Below, piece by piece: positions 49,261 through 61,110 of a stretch of DNA of 64,000 nt. Below the pieces are notes generated by a model that worked only from the letters and a program-made list of their open reading frames with translations, did not search any database and was not told the origin of the DNA. Positions within the stretch are counted from its first letter, which is position 1. Each line of letters starts with the position of its first letter. Both the position numbers and the translations under genes were made by a program. Source of the DNA: Lucifuga dentata (taxonomy: Eukaryota > Chordata > Actinopteri > Ophidiiformes > Bythitidae); contig VXCM01003415.1 of the NCBI GenBank assembly GCA_014773175.1, positions 27,255 through 91,254 of the forward strand. The letters are read 5' to 3'.

Positions 49261-49816
49261 TTAAAGGGCCATACCACCCATTTTGCATCTTTGAGCCTAA
49301 TATATTCAATTTTCATACATGTAATGTTACTGACAATCATTTCCAAAGCCTACTACTGGAACGGTGAATTAAAAATGTTTTTCCTACCTTCCAGACCTCC
49401 ATTGGTTTCAGTTCATTCTGCTATTAAAATCAACTTGTTGATACTTGAAACGTTCTTGGGATAGGTAATCCATCATCACCAACAAGACGTGTATTCAGGT
49501 TTTTTTTAAAAGTTATGTAATTTTAGTGTTTAAGCTCAATAAAAAGCGTGGAGTGAATGTATGCCTCCACCGGGGAATATAGTCCCAAAAGAAGACCTGC
49601 GTTTATGGAAAAATTTAAAGGACCGTGACTTCATAAGGCTGTGTAACTATTAGCAGGAGAAACATGGATTTTTAAGGTGGGTGTATCACTTGAATATCTG
49701 ATTTTGAAAGATTAAGATATTTTGCAAAATATCAGCAAACTTTTATCCTTTGGGAAATGATTGTCAGTTTGAAAATTGAGGCTCAAACGTGCAAAATGGA
49801 CGGTATGGTCCTTTAA
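49261..49816 (+). mobile_element. TTAA-ended MITE, copy 14
   Basis: Begins TTAAAGGGCCATACCACCC and ends GGTATGGTCCTTTAA, with about 25 bp missing within the right inverted repeat. Confidence 0.92.
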
Positions 49817-49921
49817 GCAACAGAAATTGAGCTACAAGGTGAAATATTTTTGCTTGTAAACTTTTCATTTTATTAACAATTACAAAACCCACAAAAAAAA
49901 AATAGTGGTATGGTCCTTTAA
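49817..49921 (+). repeat. Shared flank followed by a second, lone MITE terminus
   Basis: The 81-bp segment GCAACAGAAATTGAGCTACA onward matches the inverted flank of copy 13. It is followed at 49903-49921 by AGTGGTATGGTCCTTTAA, a second right-hand terminus without its own body. Confidence 0.85.
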
Positions 49922-50264
49922 TGTCTGAACCCGAACGCACAACCAGGAAGTCAAAAGTGGTTCTGAAACAAACCCCACTCCATGGTAACATCTGGGCTTT
50001 AAAAAAAAATTCTCTGCAGAAGCAGTGGGCATTAATTCCCACACTCACAGCAGCTTTTGATAGTCTCTCTCTTCCAATCAGCCTCCAGAAAATGTCCCCA
50101 GATGTTGCCAAAACCGGCTTTGATATTCCTGCGCACCCGTCTCTGCCTGGCAAGCTCACCGGCATTCAAAGCGGCGATGCCTGACAGACGAGAGGGACCC
50201 TGTGATGCTGGTAATGACATGAAGGATGACAACAGAAGCTCTGACATCAAAGCCCTGCAGCTCT

Positions 50265-50320
<56 letters not shown>

Positions 50321-50894
50321 GGTGTTGGAGATTACAGAAGCAGGAGATTCATCAGGACTTACTCGAGCTCGATTACAAGTCGAACCTGTAACTCTGAAAT
50401 GATTCCTGCAGCTCATTTGTGTATGAAGAAGAAAACAGGAAGTGACTCTCAGCATCCTATCAACACTCACTTAAGATAATGAGCCGAGAATATAAAGCGG
50501 AAAATGAATCTCTGAGCTCTGCATGCCAGCAAATAGGGGACAAACATGATAAAGGGCTTTAGAAAGGGACGCCGCAGTACTCCTGTCTGCTATTTGTCGG
50601 GATTAAAGCCTGATGGTGTCTCTGTTGTTGTGTGTGTGTGTGTGTGTGTGTGTTCCTGNCGGGATTAAAGCCTGATGGTGTCTCTGTTGTTGTGTGTGTG
50701 TGTGTGTGTGTGTGTGTTCCTGCAGCATTAGGCACTATTCATTACTCAGAGGCTGTCAGAGAATCATCCCAGCGATCTGCAGGAACTCTGAGGCCATCTG
50801 AGGCGACGCTTTGATTCAGCAATTCAACACGAACTCAGCAAGGAGGCATTTCATACCTTTTAAAAATATCTGTATTTATATAAACTTAAACATT
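49922..50894. other. Non-coding with a CA microsatellite
   Basis: CA repeat at 50266-50318. No gene was recognised. Confidence 0.4.
50598..50722. repeat. Assembly duplication containing a TG microsatellite
   Basis: 50598-50658 and 50660-50722 both read CGGGATTAAAGCCTGATGGT, a TG repeat, then TTCCTG, around N at 50659. Confidence 0.88.
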
Positions 50895-51236
50895 TTAAAA
50901 GACCATACCAGCCATTTTGCATGTTTGAGGCTAATATATTAAATTTTCATATATGTAACATTACTGACGATCATTTCCTAATGCATACTACTAGAACGGT
51001 GAATTAAAAATGTTTTTCCTACCTTCTCCTTCCTACCTTTGGCCAGAGAAACATGGATTTTTAAGGTGGGTGTATCGCTTGAATATTTGATTTTGAAAGA
51101 TTAAGAGATTTAGCAAAATATCAGGAAAGCTGAAATACGGTTTTATCCTTTGGGAAATGATTGTCAGTAACATAACATGTATGAAAATCGAATATATTAG
51201 GCTCAAACATGCAAAATGGGTGGTATGGTCCTTTAA
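50895..51236 (+). mobile_element. TTAA-ended MITE, copy 15, large internal deletion
   Basis: Both termini are present (TTAAAAGACCATACCAGCC and GGTATGGTCCTTTAA), but the middle jumps from TTTTTCCTACCTTC to AGAAACATGGATTTTT. A short filler, TCCTTCCTACCTTTGGCC, lies at the join. It is 342 bp against the usual 585. Confidence 0.9.
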
Positions 51237-51339
51237 TTAAGTTTACACATTTCATGTTAGCAGATCGAGTTTTCCTTGTCAAAAATTGCTAACAAACAGA
51301 CAAACAAACACCACAAATTCTCTATTAAAAGCTAGTATT

Positions 51340-51785
51340 CTAATAACAGCCAGGGGGCGGAGTCAGCAGGACGAAATAAAAGCCGGTCTTGTATAAAGGC
51401 GGGCTTGGTGTTTGTCTTTTACTGATCATACAGGAAACTATGAGTTAATCTGCTGCTGCCACCAGATGACAGCAGCCATGTTTGATACCAAACCGCTTAA
51501 AAACCTCTGCAGCCAGAAGGCAACCGGCTCAACGTGAAACAAAGCAGTGAACTTGGAGCCCGCTGTCAATGCCAACCGGGAAAAATGAAGCTTTCTAAAA
51601 GCTCCTGGAGGCGTGTTCACACTGTGGCAGTGTGTTTTTATGCAGTTATGGATTTGTCCATCAGTAAAATTAGAAATAAAGGCCGGTCTCTAATAAAAGC
51701 CTGTCTGCTATATTGGCTGGTTTAGGTAAGGTTGAGGTAAATAAAGGCCCCGCCCACTAATAGACCATTTACGGTAAATGCTTCT
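51340..51785. repeat. Probable DNA-transposon relic
   Basis: The block ATAAAAGCCGGTCTTGTATA near 51378 is echoed by AATAAAGGCCGGTCTCTAAT and AATAAAGGCCCCGCCCACTA near the other end. Repeated AATAAA-GGCC-type motifs of this kind occur in fish repeats. Boundaries and superfamily are uncertain. Confidence 0.4.
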
Positions 51786-52090
51786 TCTGGATTCTGTGTG
51801 ACCTAGAATCTGATCTGGATCACCACCAAAAAAAGCAGACCTTCTTTTTGTTAAAAAAAAGAGCCTCCATGCTAAATTTCATTGAAATCAGCCCATTAAC
51901 CTTCCAAACTCCTTCTAAATCCTGGATCCGGACTCTGATCCAGATCACCTCCAAAAATTTCATCACTTCTTCCTCTTGACATTTTCTGTCCCCCAAATTT
52001 CATCCAAATCTGTCCATAACTTTTCACCCTACACCTTGCTATAAACAGACAAACATCGATGATCACATGACCTCCTTGGCAGAGGTAAAA
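51786..52090 (+). repeat. Dispersed repeat ending in ACATGACCTCCTTGGC
   Basis: GGATCACCACCAAAA, AATTTCATTGAAATCAG, AAATTTCATCCAAATCTGTC, CATAACTTTT and AACAGACAAACA lead to ACATGACCTCCTTGGCAGAG. This is a widespread marine-animal interspersed repeat tail. The exact family is not identified. Confidence 0.55.
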
Positions 52091-52881
52091 ACTACACCAC
52101 ACACTCAAAACTTGACATCATATGATTCCCATAATCCACTCCACACAGGACGAGGATTACCTGGGGGGTCATGATGTAGGAATTACCCCCAAATCTGCAT
52201 TTCACTCAGATTTACAGACCAGTCGTGCATCAGATATGGCTGAAATGTCTTATTTTAGGTTTGGCGTTGAATGGATTCTTCAGGTACGTGCAGCAGTGTG
52301 CACGGCGGATTTAAACCAGCAGCAGCGACGGAGGAAAGATTTAGAGCAGCGATTTAATCCTTCACTGATCTTTACCTCCCTGCATGTTTCACAGCAACTT
52401 CCTCTGTCTTGGCGCTCTGATTTTATGCTCCTGCTGCTATAATTTAGTCTTCAGCTTTTATTGTGAAGAAGACTTGTTATATAAAAAAAAAAACTCTGAC
52501 ATCGCTGAGATAAATCATTTCTAATGCATTCATTTTACTGGTACTAAGGGTGAATATTTTTAGATTTCACTAATTTACACAGGAAAATACAAACCTCTTA
52601 AAGTTGAATTTCACCCAGATTTTATTTTCTCATGCATTCGTGTTTCCTGTTGAGGATAAACAAGGTAAAAGCAGCAAAGAATTCGCTTCCAGAAATAAAT
52701 TAGAGACAAAAATGAATAATTACTTAAAACTGTTGAAACAGTTAACGGAATATTTCAGCTTCATGTGCTTTTTTTTTTTTTTTTTTTNTTTTTTTTTTTT
52801 TTTTTATAAATCTATTTTCATTTTTTAATAATGAGCACTACCTAGTATATAAAATGACACCTGAAAATAAAAAATAAGATT
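52091..52881. other. Non-coding
   Basis: Poly-T tract 52770-52806 with N at 52788. No gene was recognised. Confidence 0.35.
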
Positions 52882-53290
52882 TTAAAGGAGCATACCAGTG
52901 ATTTTGCATGTTTGAGCCCAATAAATACAACCCACATACAACCATTTTCTAAACATACTACTAGAGCATTAAATATTAGAATTGTTTTTCCTACCTTCCA
53001 GGCAGTACACTATAAAAAATAAATAAAATCTGAGTCTCCACCAGGAAATATAGTTCCAGGAGAAGACAGCTTTATTAAAGTGGCCGTGACCTCTAGGATC
53101 GTGCATAAGTGTTAGCAGACGAAACATTGAATTTTAAGGTGGATTTATGACCTGAATATTTGATTTTGAAAGATTAGGAGATTTGGCAAAATAAGAAAAA
53201 CCCTTAAAATAAGGTTTCATGTTTTGATAAATGGCTGCCAGGAATGTAAAGTGTAAGAAAGTAGAATGTTTTGGACTCAAACACGCAAAC
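52882..53290 (+). mobile_element. Old-subfamily TTAA-ended MITE, copy 16
   Basis: Begins TTAAAGGAGCATACCAGTGA and carries diverged blocks TCTCCACCAGGAAATATAG and AACATTGAATTTTAAGGTGG. The right inverted repeat decays at GGACTCAAACACGCAAAC, with no clear TTAA. Confidence 0.75.
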
Positions 53291-53314
53291 AAACATGTTG
53301 AAAAAGGGTCAACA

Positions 53315-53364
<50 letters not shown>

Positions 53365-54619
53365 TGGAGGAGAGAAAAGAAAGCCTGAGAGAGGCTCAGG
53401 TTCTCCATACAGAAACTTTGACCTTTGACCTGTAGAAGCATCATACACCTAGGCTTGTCACCTTCACTGACAAGCCTCTGATTCCCTCATCTCTCCTCTC
53501 CCTCCCTCTGCTCTCTGATAACAGCCCTGCAGCAGATACGGCAAAAAAACTATAAATGTCAAACACACGTGCACAAACACAGCTGACACGCGTGACCTTC
53601 AATTGGCTCTCCTGGGGCCAAACATGTGAAAAGTTACCTGTGTTCAACCAGACATCCCCGGTGGCTGCCCAACATGCTTTCAAATGGCTCTAATGAAATT
53701 GGTTCAGCCTATCTGTCACTTTAAAAGCCGGACTGAACATGGTTGACCGGAAGCCAGAGGAGGAGAGACAGTCTGACGGTACGAGCTGTTACCGTGACGG
53801 TCAGCAACACATTAAAGAAATGCCTGGACACGGACAAATGGAGGGCACGCCGTCCTGCCTGCAGATGTTAGACAGCATGTTCATATGATGCTAATTGATT
53901 TTCCTGTGTTTGAATTTTCCTCTGACGACCTTTAACATGCGTGTCCAAGCAGAGACGTCGTTACACCAACAGCAATAAAAACACAGACATGGAGTTTTTT
54001 TAATGGCTGCAGGTTGCATCCATGACGAGGGTTTCAACCGACGTACACTTCTCTCCATAATATAAAGTCAATAACATTTTTATACAAAGGCTCATTTTTC
54101 TTTGTCAGGAAAACTAAATAACATGGAACAAACATGGAGTGTGGATCCTTTCCTAGTCATAGCATCATTTGATCCATAAAGAAGAAAACTATGACAGCAG
54201 AAGCTGNGTGGATCCTTTCCTAGTCATAGCATCATTTGATCCATAAAGAAGAAAACTATGACAGCAGAAGCTGCATCTGACTTCAAGACAACGTGTGGAA
54301 AACCACATGCTGCTTCACATGATGTGAAGAAGACGTGCTGCCTTCACACGCTGAACAGGAGCACAGAGCAACATGCTGAGAACATACAAACATGCTAACC
54401 TGAACATGTGTTCATCCAGGTGCGACAAACAAACAGTACCAATGGAGGAAACGAATCTTGTCTGATTATACTGGACAAAAAAATGTTTGTTAGCATACGT
54501 GACATGAAGACAGAAATCTAAAAGACAAACCGTCACCAAGGCCCAAATGTCCTCTGAATTTGCTTCTTTTTTTTTTTCCCATACAAACCCAGATTTTTTT
54601 TTTTTATTGAAATCAGATG
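53291..54619. other. Non-coding with a GA microsatellite
   Basis: GA repeat at 53317-53356. Contains the assembly duplication at 54141-54273. No gene was recognised. Confidence 0.4.
54141..54273. repeat. Assembly duplication around a single N
   Basis: The same 66 bases at 54141-54206 and 54208-54273, with N at 54207. Confidence 0.9.
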
Positions 54620-54627
54620 TGTAAAAT

Positions 54628-55041
54628 ACGGAGCCGCTCAGGAGACATGGGAGGAAAAAACTGAAAGGAATCTGAAAGGAAAAAGAATCGCAAGCCCTTT
54701 TGAAAAATAATGCAAAAGTATTGCAAGATAACCCAAAACTTGACCTTTCATTGAGCAGAAGTGCAAGAGTATATCTGGGTCATTCTAATGTGTGCCGTTG
54801 CTAGGCAACAATGGAGCAATTTGTCGAGTTGTACTCTTTATATTTTACTTTACTAAAATATAAATACGTTCAGTTGGTGCTTGGGTTTGGTTATTTGTGT
54901 TATCTCACAAAAGTTTTGAGAGATAACGCGATACTTTTGTGAGATCCTGCAAAAGTATCACGTTATCTCGCAAAAAGACTCATGATTATTTTTCCTTCCT
55001 CTGATATTTTTACTCCCCCCATGTCCCTTTAGGGGCTCTGT
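54628..55041. mobile_element. Inverted-repeat MITE with an internal palindrome, probably hAT-type
   Basis: Left end ACGGAGCCGCTCAGGAGACA and inverted right end ACAGAGCCCCTAAAGGGACA are similar. The flanks TGTAAAAT (54620-54627) and AGTAAAAA (55042-55049) match at 6 of 8 bases. The right half contains repeated palindromic words AGATAACGCGATACTTTTG and CAAAAGTATCACGTTATCT. Confidence 0.65.
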
Positions 55042-55049
55042 AGTAAAAA

Positions 55050-57306
55050 TGATTAATTACGTAAATTTGGACCCTGGTCTTACTTTACCCCTGTTCCACT
55101 GCTGTTTTCCTCAAAAATCTCAGAATTCTCACCAAATCTCTCATCAAATTCTGGATTTCTGATTTTAATTTCAGTCGGAGTATCAAACCAGAAGCGGTTC
55201 AGTCGTCATCTTGTAGAGATCTTCATCATTCTCTTTCTTTGCTCCTGTTGAGAAACGAGTCAGCTTTTTGCATCTCTCCATCACCTTCACACATCACATC
55301 CAGCTCTGACAGCAGCACAGGTGTGACTCAAACGACCTACAGTAACACCTGCTGCAGCAGTTTGCAAAGTAACCTAAATGTTAATGACTTCAGCGGTTGG
55401 TGAGAAAATTGACAAGCTAACGAGCGCTAACGAAGCCCACGGTGTTAATCAATGGCAATGACATCTGCTCCGAAGAGCCAGATAAACGCACAAAGACCGA
55501 GTCGATACGAGGCAGCAGCGAGCCAGACCGCAGTCAATCAACGACGAGAGGGACGAGATATGAAAAAAATAGGTTCATATCGCCAAAACTCTGTCAAAAA
55601 CTTTCTGAGACTCCTGAAATGGAAGCAGATGGGAGACGAACTTCACAGCAGGAACGCCGACGTGCTACAGAGGTCATAAATCAGCTGTTTGGCATCGTGT
55701 GTCGTCACTCAGCTGGCAGAGTAGCGCTGTTTCCATCACGCAGGCCAACAGACGAGCTGACAGGACAAGACCGAGGCGCCTAGGGGCCGCCGCTGTTTGG
55801 CTCGTCATAGAACGGCTTCATAATGGGAGAAGAAAAGAGAGAAGAGATGCAGGTGAATGACCTTTGGTTCTAAAAGATCAACGACATACGCAAGTCGACC
55901 CTTCAAGGGCGTCGGTTGATACGGGTCAGACGTCTCCACGGCCGATAATCACAGCGGCTTCATCAACACGTGTCACGTATGCACCCGTGAAATCCTCTCG
56001 TCCTTCATCTCATTTGTTCATCAGTCCGCTGAAAAAACAAAGCCCTTTACTTCCTCTGACCAGAGATCATCTCATCACTTTATGAATTTTGCCGACATTA
56101 ACTAGATCATCAAAAAGAGAACAAGGCAAAAAACATTTAAATTATGTTATTTGATCCTATATAATTTTATTCGATTTCACATTTATATCTGTATTCCATA
56201 TTGGCTACAAAAATTAGCATTTACTTAAAATTTAATATAGCAGTGCCAGACTTGTGTTGATTTTTCTGGTTGTTTCATGATTTAATGTTGAATTTAACAC
56301 GTTTATCAGCATCAGGAATGGAATCTCTTAATCTCTCACGATGTTTCGGAGCTTTATGTGGAGCAGACATTGATAAATCCCACTTGAAATTCTCCTAATG
56401 AACAAAAATTTTCACATAAGGAGATTCTTAAAAAGCAGCAAGTTTACAGGCAAATAAACGATGCGTTCAAGTCCTCTCACACAAAAAAAGTTAATGCAAT
56501 TATCAAACTGTAGCTCAATAATAAATACAACTTTAATTTTTTTTTTTTAGGTAATAAACTTGACAAATTATTTATCTGCTGTAAAGCTAGCGAGGGAAGC
56601 AAAGAGACTTTTTTTTTTAATCCAGCAGCCAGCTTCTTCCTATTTTCATTCCTGCCACCCAAGGAGCAAACAGATTATCATCAGCTATCTGGGATGGAAG
56701 AGGAACTGCAGGATCGCTCCCCAAACCCACAGAGGTCAGCTGTCTGGACGCAGATAAAGCTTTCCTTTTTTATCAAACGCCTCCCTGAGAAAACCAATCC
56801 CAAAAGCTGCAGTGCGGCATGGCAGAACTGTCAGATTTACAAAGTGGGTAAATCATAAGACAGGAAACAGCAGTACATCTCCCATCCAACCAAACTGTCA
56901 GGCTTTCAGGCAAAGGAAGGAAACCAAAGGGACCACACAGGGAAGAGATCTAAGGGCGGTAAATCCAGTCCAGATTCCTCTGGATGAAGAGTTTTACTGA
57001 CTGACATTTAACAGACAGTCAAAACTCCTCTAATTCTCATTCATCTCTTCCTGTGAGCAAATATGTGTTCATACCTCATAGCAGAATTTCATTTACAGTG
57101 AATCTGTGCTGCCGAATGAATGAATGCAGCCATGTTTTGTGACTTTTAGGCTGATAAATCGGTCATATTTTTAATTTTTACACAAAACTCATCTCGAGCC
57201 TGATGGATTCACATAAAAGCATTGATTTATTATGCATTTTTTTAAGAGACAAAGAATGCTTTTTTCTTTTTTGTTTTGGTATTGACCAAACTTCTTCAAT
57301 CCTACC
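55050..57306. other. Non-coding
   Basis: A 113-codon open frame at 55442-55783 (+) has low-complexity, charged composition and no recognised domain. I do not call it a gene. No other feature was recognised. Confidence 0.35.
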
Positions 57307-57314
57307 AGGTATAT

Positions 57315-57800
57315 ATGGAAGCCTGTTTCTGCCAACTTAAAAAAGAAAAAAATCTAGCACCCCCCCATTGTTAAGTACTGTTTTCTCATAATTATGAGCT
57401 GCTAAGTCATAATTACGAGATACTATCTCATGATTACGAGATAGTTTCTCGTAATTCTGAGATGCTAAGTCATGATTATGAGAAATTAGTTTCTCGTAAT
57501 TACAAGATAGTATCATAATTATGACAGCATCTCATAATCATGACTTAGCATCTCATAATTATAACTTAGTATCTCATAATTATGACTTAGCATCTCAATT
57601 ATGACTTATCATCTCCTAATTATGACTTAGCATCTCATAATTAAGACTTAGCATCTCCTAATTATGACTTAGCATCTCGTAGCTATGACTTAGCATCTCC
57701 TAATTATGACTTAGTAGCCTCATAACTATGAGAAATCAGTACTTAACGAGAAGAAAAAAGGTAGTTTTTTTCTTTTCAAGTGGCAGAAACAGGCTTCCAT
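57315..57800. mobile_element. MITE with inverted termini enclosing a palindromic tandem array
   Basis: ATGGAAGCCTGTTTCTGCCA (57315-57334) has an exact inverted copy at 57781-57800, with weaker inverted similarity to about 75 bp. The flanks AGGTATAT (57307-57314) and AGGTATAC (57801-57808) match at 7 of 8, which fits an 8-bp target duplication. Inside, 57384-57735 is an array of about 21-bp units such as CTCATAATTATGACTTAGCA and its reverse complement. Units in the left part are mostly in one orientation and those in the right part in the other. Confidence 0.8.
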
Positions 57801-57808
57801 AGGTATAC

Positions 57809-59195
57809 ATTAGAAAATATGTCATAGCAAATGAGTCATATGCTTTAAATACCAAAGTAGTTAATTTGACCTAGATCAAAGGAAAGATTTGTACATAAAA
57901 TTAATATCTTGCAAATTTTTGTTTAATAAACTAAGAAGAGATTTTTGTTTTAAAGTAGTATGTTGTTTTTTTAGACTTTCTCTTCTAAAGTAGTCATATA
58001 AAAACAGAGTATTATTAAGGAACAGGTCAAAGAACCAGTATTGATCCCGTACTGACTCCATATATTTAGCATGTAATAAATACGTGACATGTGGAATGCA
58101 AAATTTCACCCATGAAAATGTGAAAGTTGAATTTTTTTTTCTTAGTGCCATCATTTCTTTCCCAGCATTAAATGTCACTTTACTCAAACAGAAACCATCT
58201 CGCTGGAACAAATTTCCTCGATTCTTGCAGAATTCAGCAGCTGATATGCAGGAAAATGTTTTCCATCAGCACCTGGTGCAGAGAGCCAAAGGTAAATCCA
58301 GACCAGTGAGCCACCAAAGATATCAATACGGACACCTGTAGGCTTTGCTGTTGCCATGACCACCACCAGCATCATCAGCAGCAGCAGAAGAGTCACCGCA
58401 CCGCTCTCGTCACCGGCTGCCAGTGGGAATAGGCGCTTCCTAAACAAATTAGCCGAGAGAAAACTGCTGAGGCCCCGAACCCTTTAATTACCTGAAACTA
58501 AATTATAGGCCGGGTCTGCTGTGTGTAATAACTAATGAACATCAAACAAGCTTCCCCCTCCTCCTACTCCTCCCCGTCTCCTGTCCCACTCCATCATCAG
58601 GTTGGAACATTTATATTGGGTATTCATTCCCAGGGGGAGACAGAGAGAAATGTCAAGACAAGAGAGACATGGGTTATCCTCCCTCCCTGGCCTTTTTGCT
58701 TCTCATTCTATCACTCCCTCCATTCTTTGCTCTCCGCTTCCCTTCCTCGTTCGTTCTCCGCCGGTCTGTCTCTTTCTCTTTTTATCCTGTCATCTACACT
58801 GTGCGAAGCGTCTGCGGCTCCTGTGAGTTCCGGCGGCGGCGGCGGCGGCGGATGAGATGCAGAGGTGATCGACATAATGCAAAGAAGCTCTGGCGTGGCA
58901 TTTACAGGAAGACGCTGCTGTGGAAAATTAGACATTTCTGCTTCAAAGGAATACAAAAATAGATGATTTTGCATGAAAGTAAAGTCGAGCTGCAACAACT
59001 AATGAATATTTTAATGACGGTTTAATACATTATTATCGTTTTATTGATCATTTAAAGAAGTAGCGACTAATGCTCATTCCCAATCCTCATATTAGAAAAG
59101 CTATAAAACATTAAATGTTTGGTATTTATATTTGATAAATGACTAAAATGTTTAACCAGTTATTAAAGGCCCAATCCTTGATTTTTTTGACTGTG
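57809..59195. other. Non-coding, with a CGG run and a possible conserved element
   Basis: CGG repeat (7 units) at 58831-58851 after a pyrimidine-rich tract (58550-58800). The stretch 58440-58545 (CCCTTTAATTACCTGAAACT, AATAACTAATGAAC) is non-repetitive and could be conserved non-coding DNA. No gene was recognised. Confidence 0.35.
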
Positions 59196-59690
59196 TTAAA
59201 AGGATCATACCAGTGATTTTTGCATATTTAAAGCCCAGTAAACACTACATTACATTACTGACAGCCATTTTCCAAAACATAAAACCATGCATTAGCTTTT
59301 CTGTTATTCTGTAAAATCCTGTAAGCTTTCAAAATCAAATGTTCACCTTAAAATTGTTTCTCCTGATAACAAGTAGGCTATGTCCCAATGTAGAAGGAAC
59401 GGCCATTTTTAATTTCTCCATGAAAGAGTTGTCCTGGGACTATATTTTCCTGGTGGAGACATGCAGCTCTGTGTCAGACTGGTTAAATAAAGTTACTTGG
59501 ACAAATTATTTTTCCAGAAGATGTGTTCACTGTGATGGATTATTTATCTCAAGCCTCTGCAAATTTACTTTTATAAATGAACGGGAATGAACTGAAACCA
59601 AAAAGCAGTTTTAAAATGAGCATTCTAAGTGTGTTTTGACAAATGGGTTTATGCAGGTTGTATATATTGAATTTAAAAAAAAAAAAAAAA
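59196..59690 (-). mobile_element. Old-subfamily TTAA-ended MITE, copy 17
   Basis: Begins TTAAAAGGATCATACCAGTG with diverged blocks AAGCTTTCAAAATCAAATGT and GGGACTATATTTTCCTGGTG. The far end fades near GTATATATTGAATTTAAA, where a poly-A tract broken by N at 59694 begins. Confidence 0.7.
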
Positions 59691-59694
59691 AAAN

Positions 59695-60905
59695 TTACAA
59701 ATGTAGCTGAGTAAAAAAAAAAAAACTGCATCAGCATCACTTTTGTTTACACATGGATCACAGACTGCACCTTTAAAATCGGATTAATATCTACCAAATG
59801 ACATGATCGATCAGTTAATTCTAAGTTAAGCAGAATCTGCGCTTTAAATTATCAGTACGTACATTTTGGATAACAAAACTGTGCAATTTCAGGTAAAATT
59901 CTATGAAAAAGTGAATATTCTGGCATGAAATCCTACAGATTATCTGTTTATAAACCACAAATCCTGCTGCTTCCCTTTTTTTGGGCTAAAACAGAACGAG
60001 GACTGTGGCGGCGTCTTGTGAAGGGAAGTCATATTGTTTATCTTTAAACCATTCTGGAGCCATCGAGGCACTACGGCAATTAATTACTGAATTATAGCAC
60101 GGCGGCGTGTGATGAAAGCAACAGGCCCTGGAGGCTCTTTTCTCATTAGCAGGTACAAACTGTCCTACAGAGGAGAAGCACACAGGCTTTTAATAACATT
60201 TAGCATTCCGATTAAACTGCCGTATGCAGCCAAAGCTGCAGCTTCCAGGTTTCAGCTCCAAACGAGGATCAATTTACAATCCAATTAACTCAAAGTGTGT
60301 GAAAACATGCTCATCAGGGGGAAAACAACAGGCGATCCTGTTAACACGAAGAATCTGGCTGAGTTTGGAAGCGGGAAAGACGGAGACGCCTGATGTGTTT
60401 CCATGCGTCGGCTTTGATTCCATTTCTAATAATAATAATATAATATTACAATGAAACTATTACATGAGTCAAATTATCTAATTAAATACATAAATGATCA
60501 AAGACATTCAATGAAACTCAATTAAACTAGGTTTCATAATAACCTTTTATTTAGCAGCAATAACAGTTAGCATTTTTAATTTTTTGGGATCCCGGCTGAA
60601 ATCATTAAAAACACAATCAAAAGCTAATACACTCATGTACTATTTAGTCTCATAAACATTTTAGAAAAAATAAATGTCTCATGTAATTTTCTTTTTTGGG
60701 GGATAAAAATTTTAAAAGCCAATAAGAGGAAATGTCTCAAAAACACTAAATGACTGAAGAAATTCTCCATTAATTATTTAAAACAGTTCAGGAAGTGGTA
60801 CAGAAATAAAAGTATCAGTACTGGGATGAATGATTTATCTTTTTTATACAAATTTCATGATTTCAAAGAGTGTAATTTTCAAAGAACTGCATTTTTAGCA
60901 ATATC
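59695..60905. other. Non-coding, possible conserved element
   Basis: The stretch 60005-60160 (TATTGTTTATCTTTAAACCA, GCAATTAATTACTGAATTAT) is non-repetitive and could be conserved non-coding DNA. No gene was recognised. Confidence 0.3.
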
Positions 60906-61110
60906 TTAAAGGACCATACCAGTGATTTTATATGTCCAAGCCCCATTCTACCTGCATACATGTTACCTCACTACCAACCATTTTCCAAAAAACAACTATA
61001 TTCTAGTTTTCCTGTTATTTTGCCAAATCTTCTAATCTTCTTTCAAAATCAAATATTCAGGTGATACACACCTTAAAACTGAATGTTTGGCCTGCTAACA
61101 CAGGCGTCTG
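60906..61110 (-). mobile_element. Old-subfamily TTAA-ended MITE, copy 18, partial
   Basis: Starts TTAAAGGACCATACCAGTGA and runs through AAATCAAATATTCAGGTGAT to CCTGCTAACACAG, then stops. The other half is absent. Confidence 0.75.

Noticed and set aside
55442..55783. 113-codon charged open frame
   Set aside because: Low-complexity composition with no recognisable family, and a length compatible with chance.
57384..57735. Regular array of 21-bp units resembling a CRISPR array
   Set aside because: Units are contiguous with no unique spacers, appear in both orientations and sit inside inverted transposon ends in a vertebrate genome.
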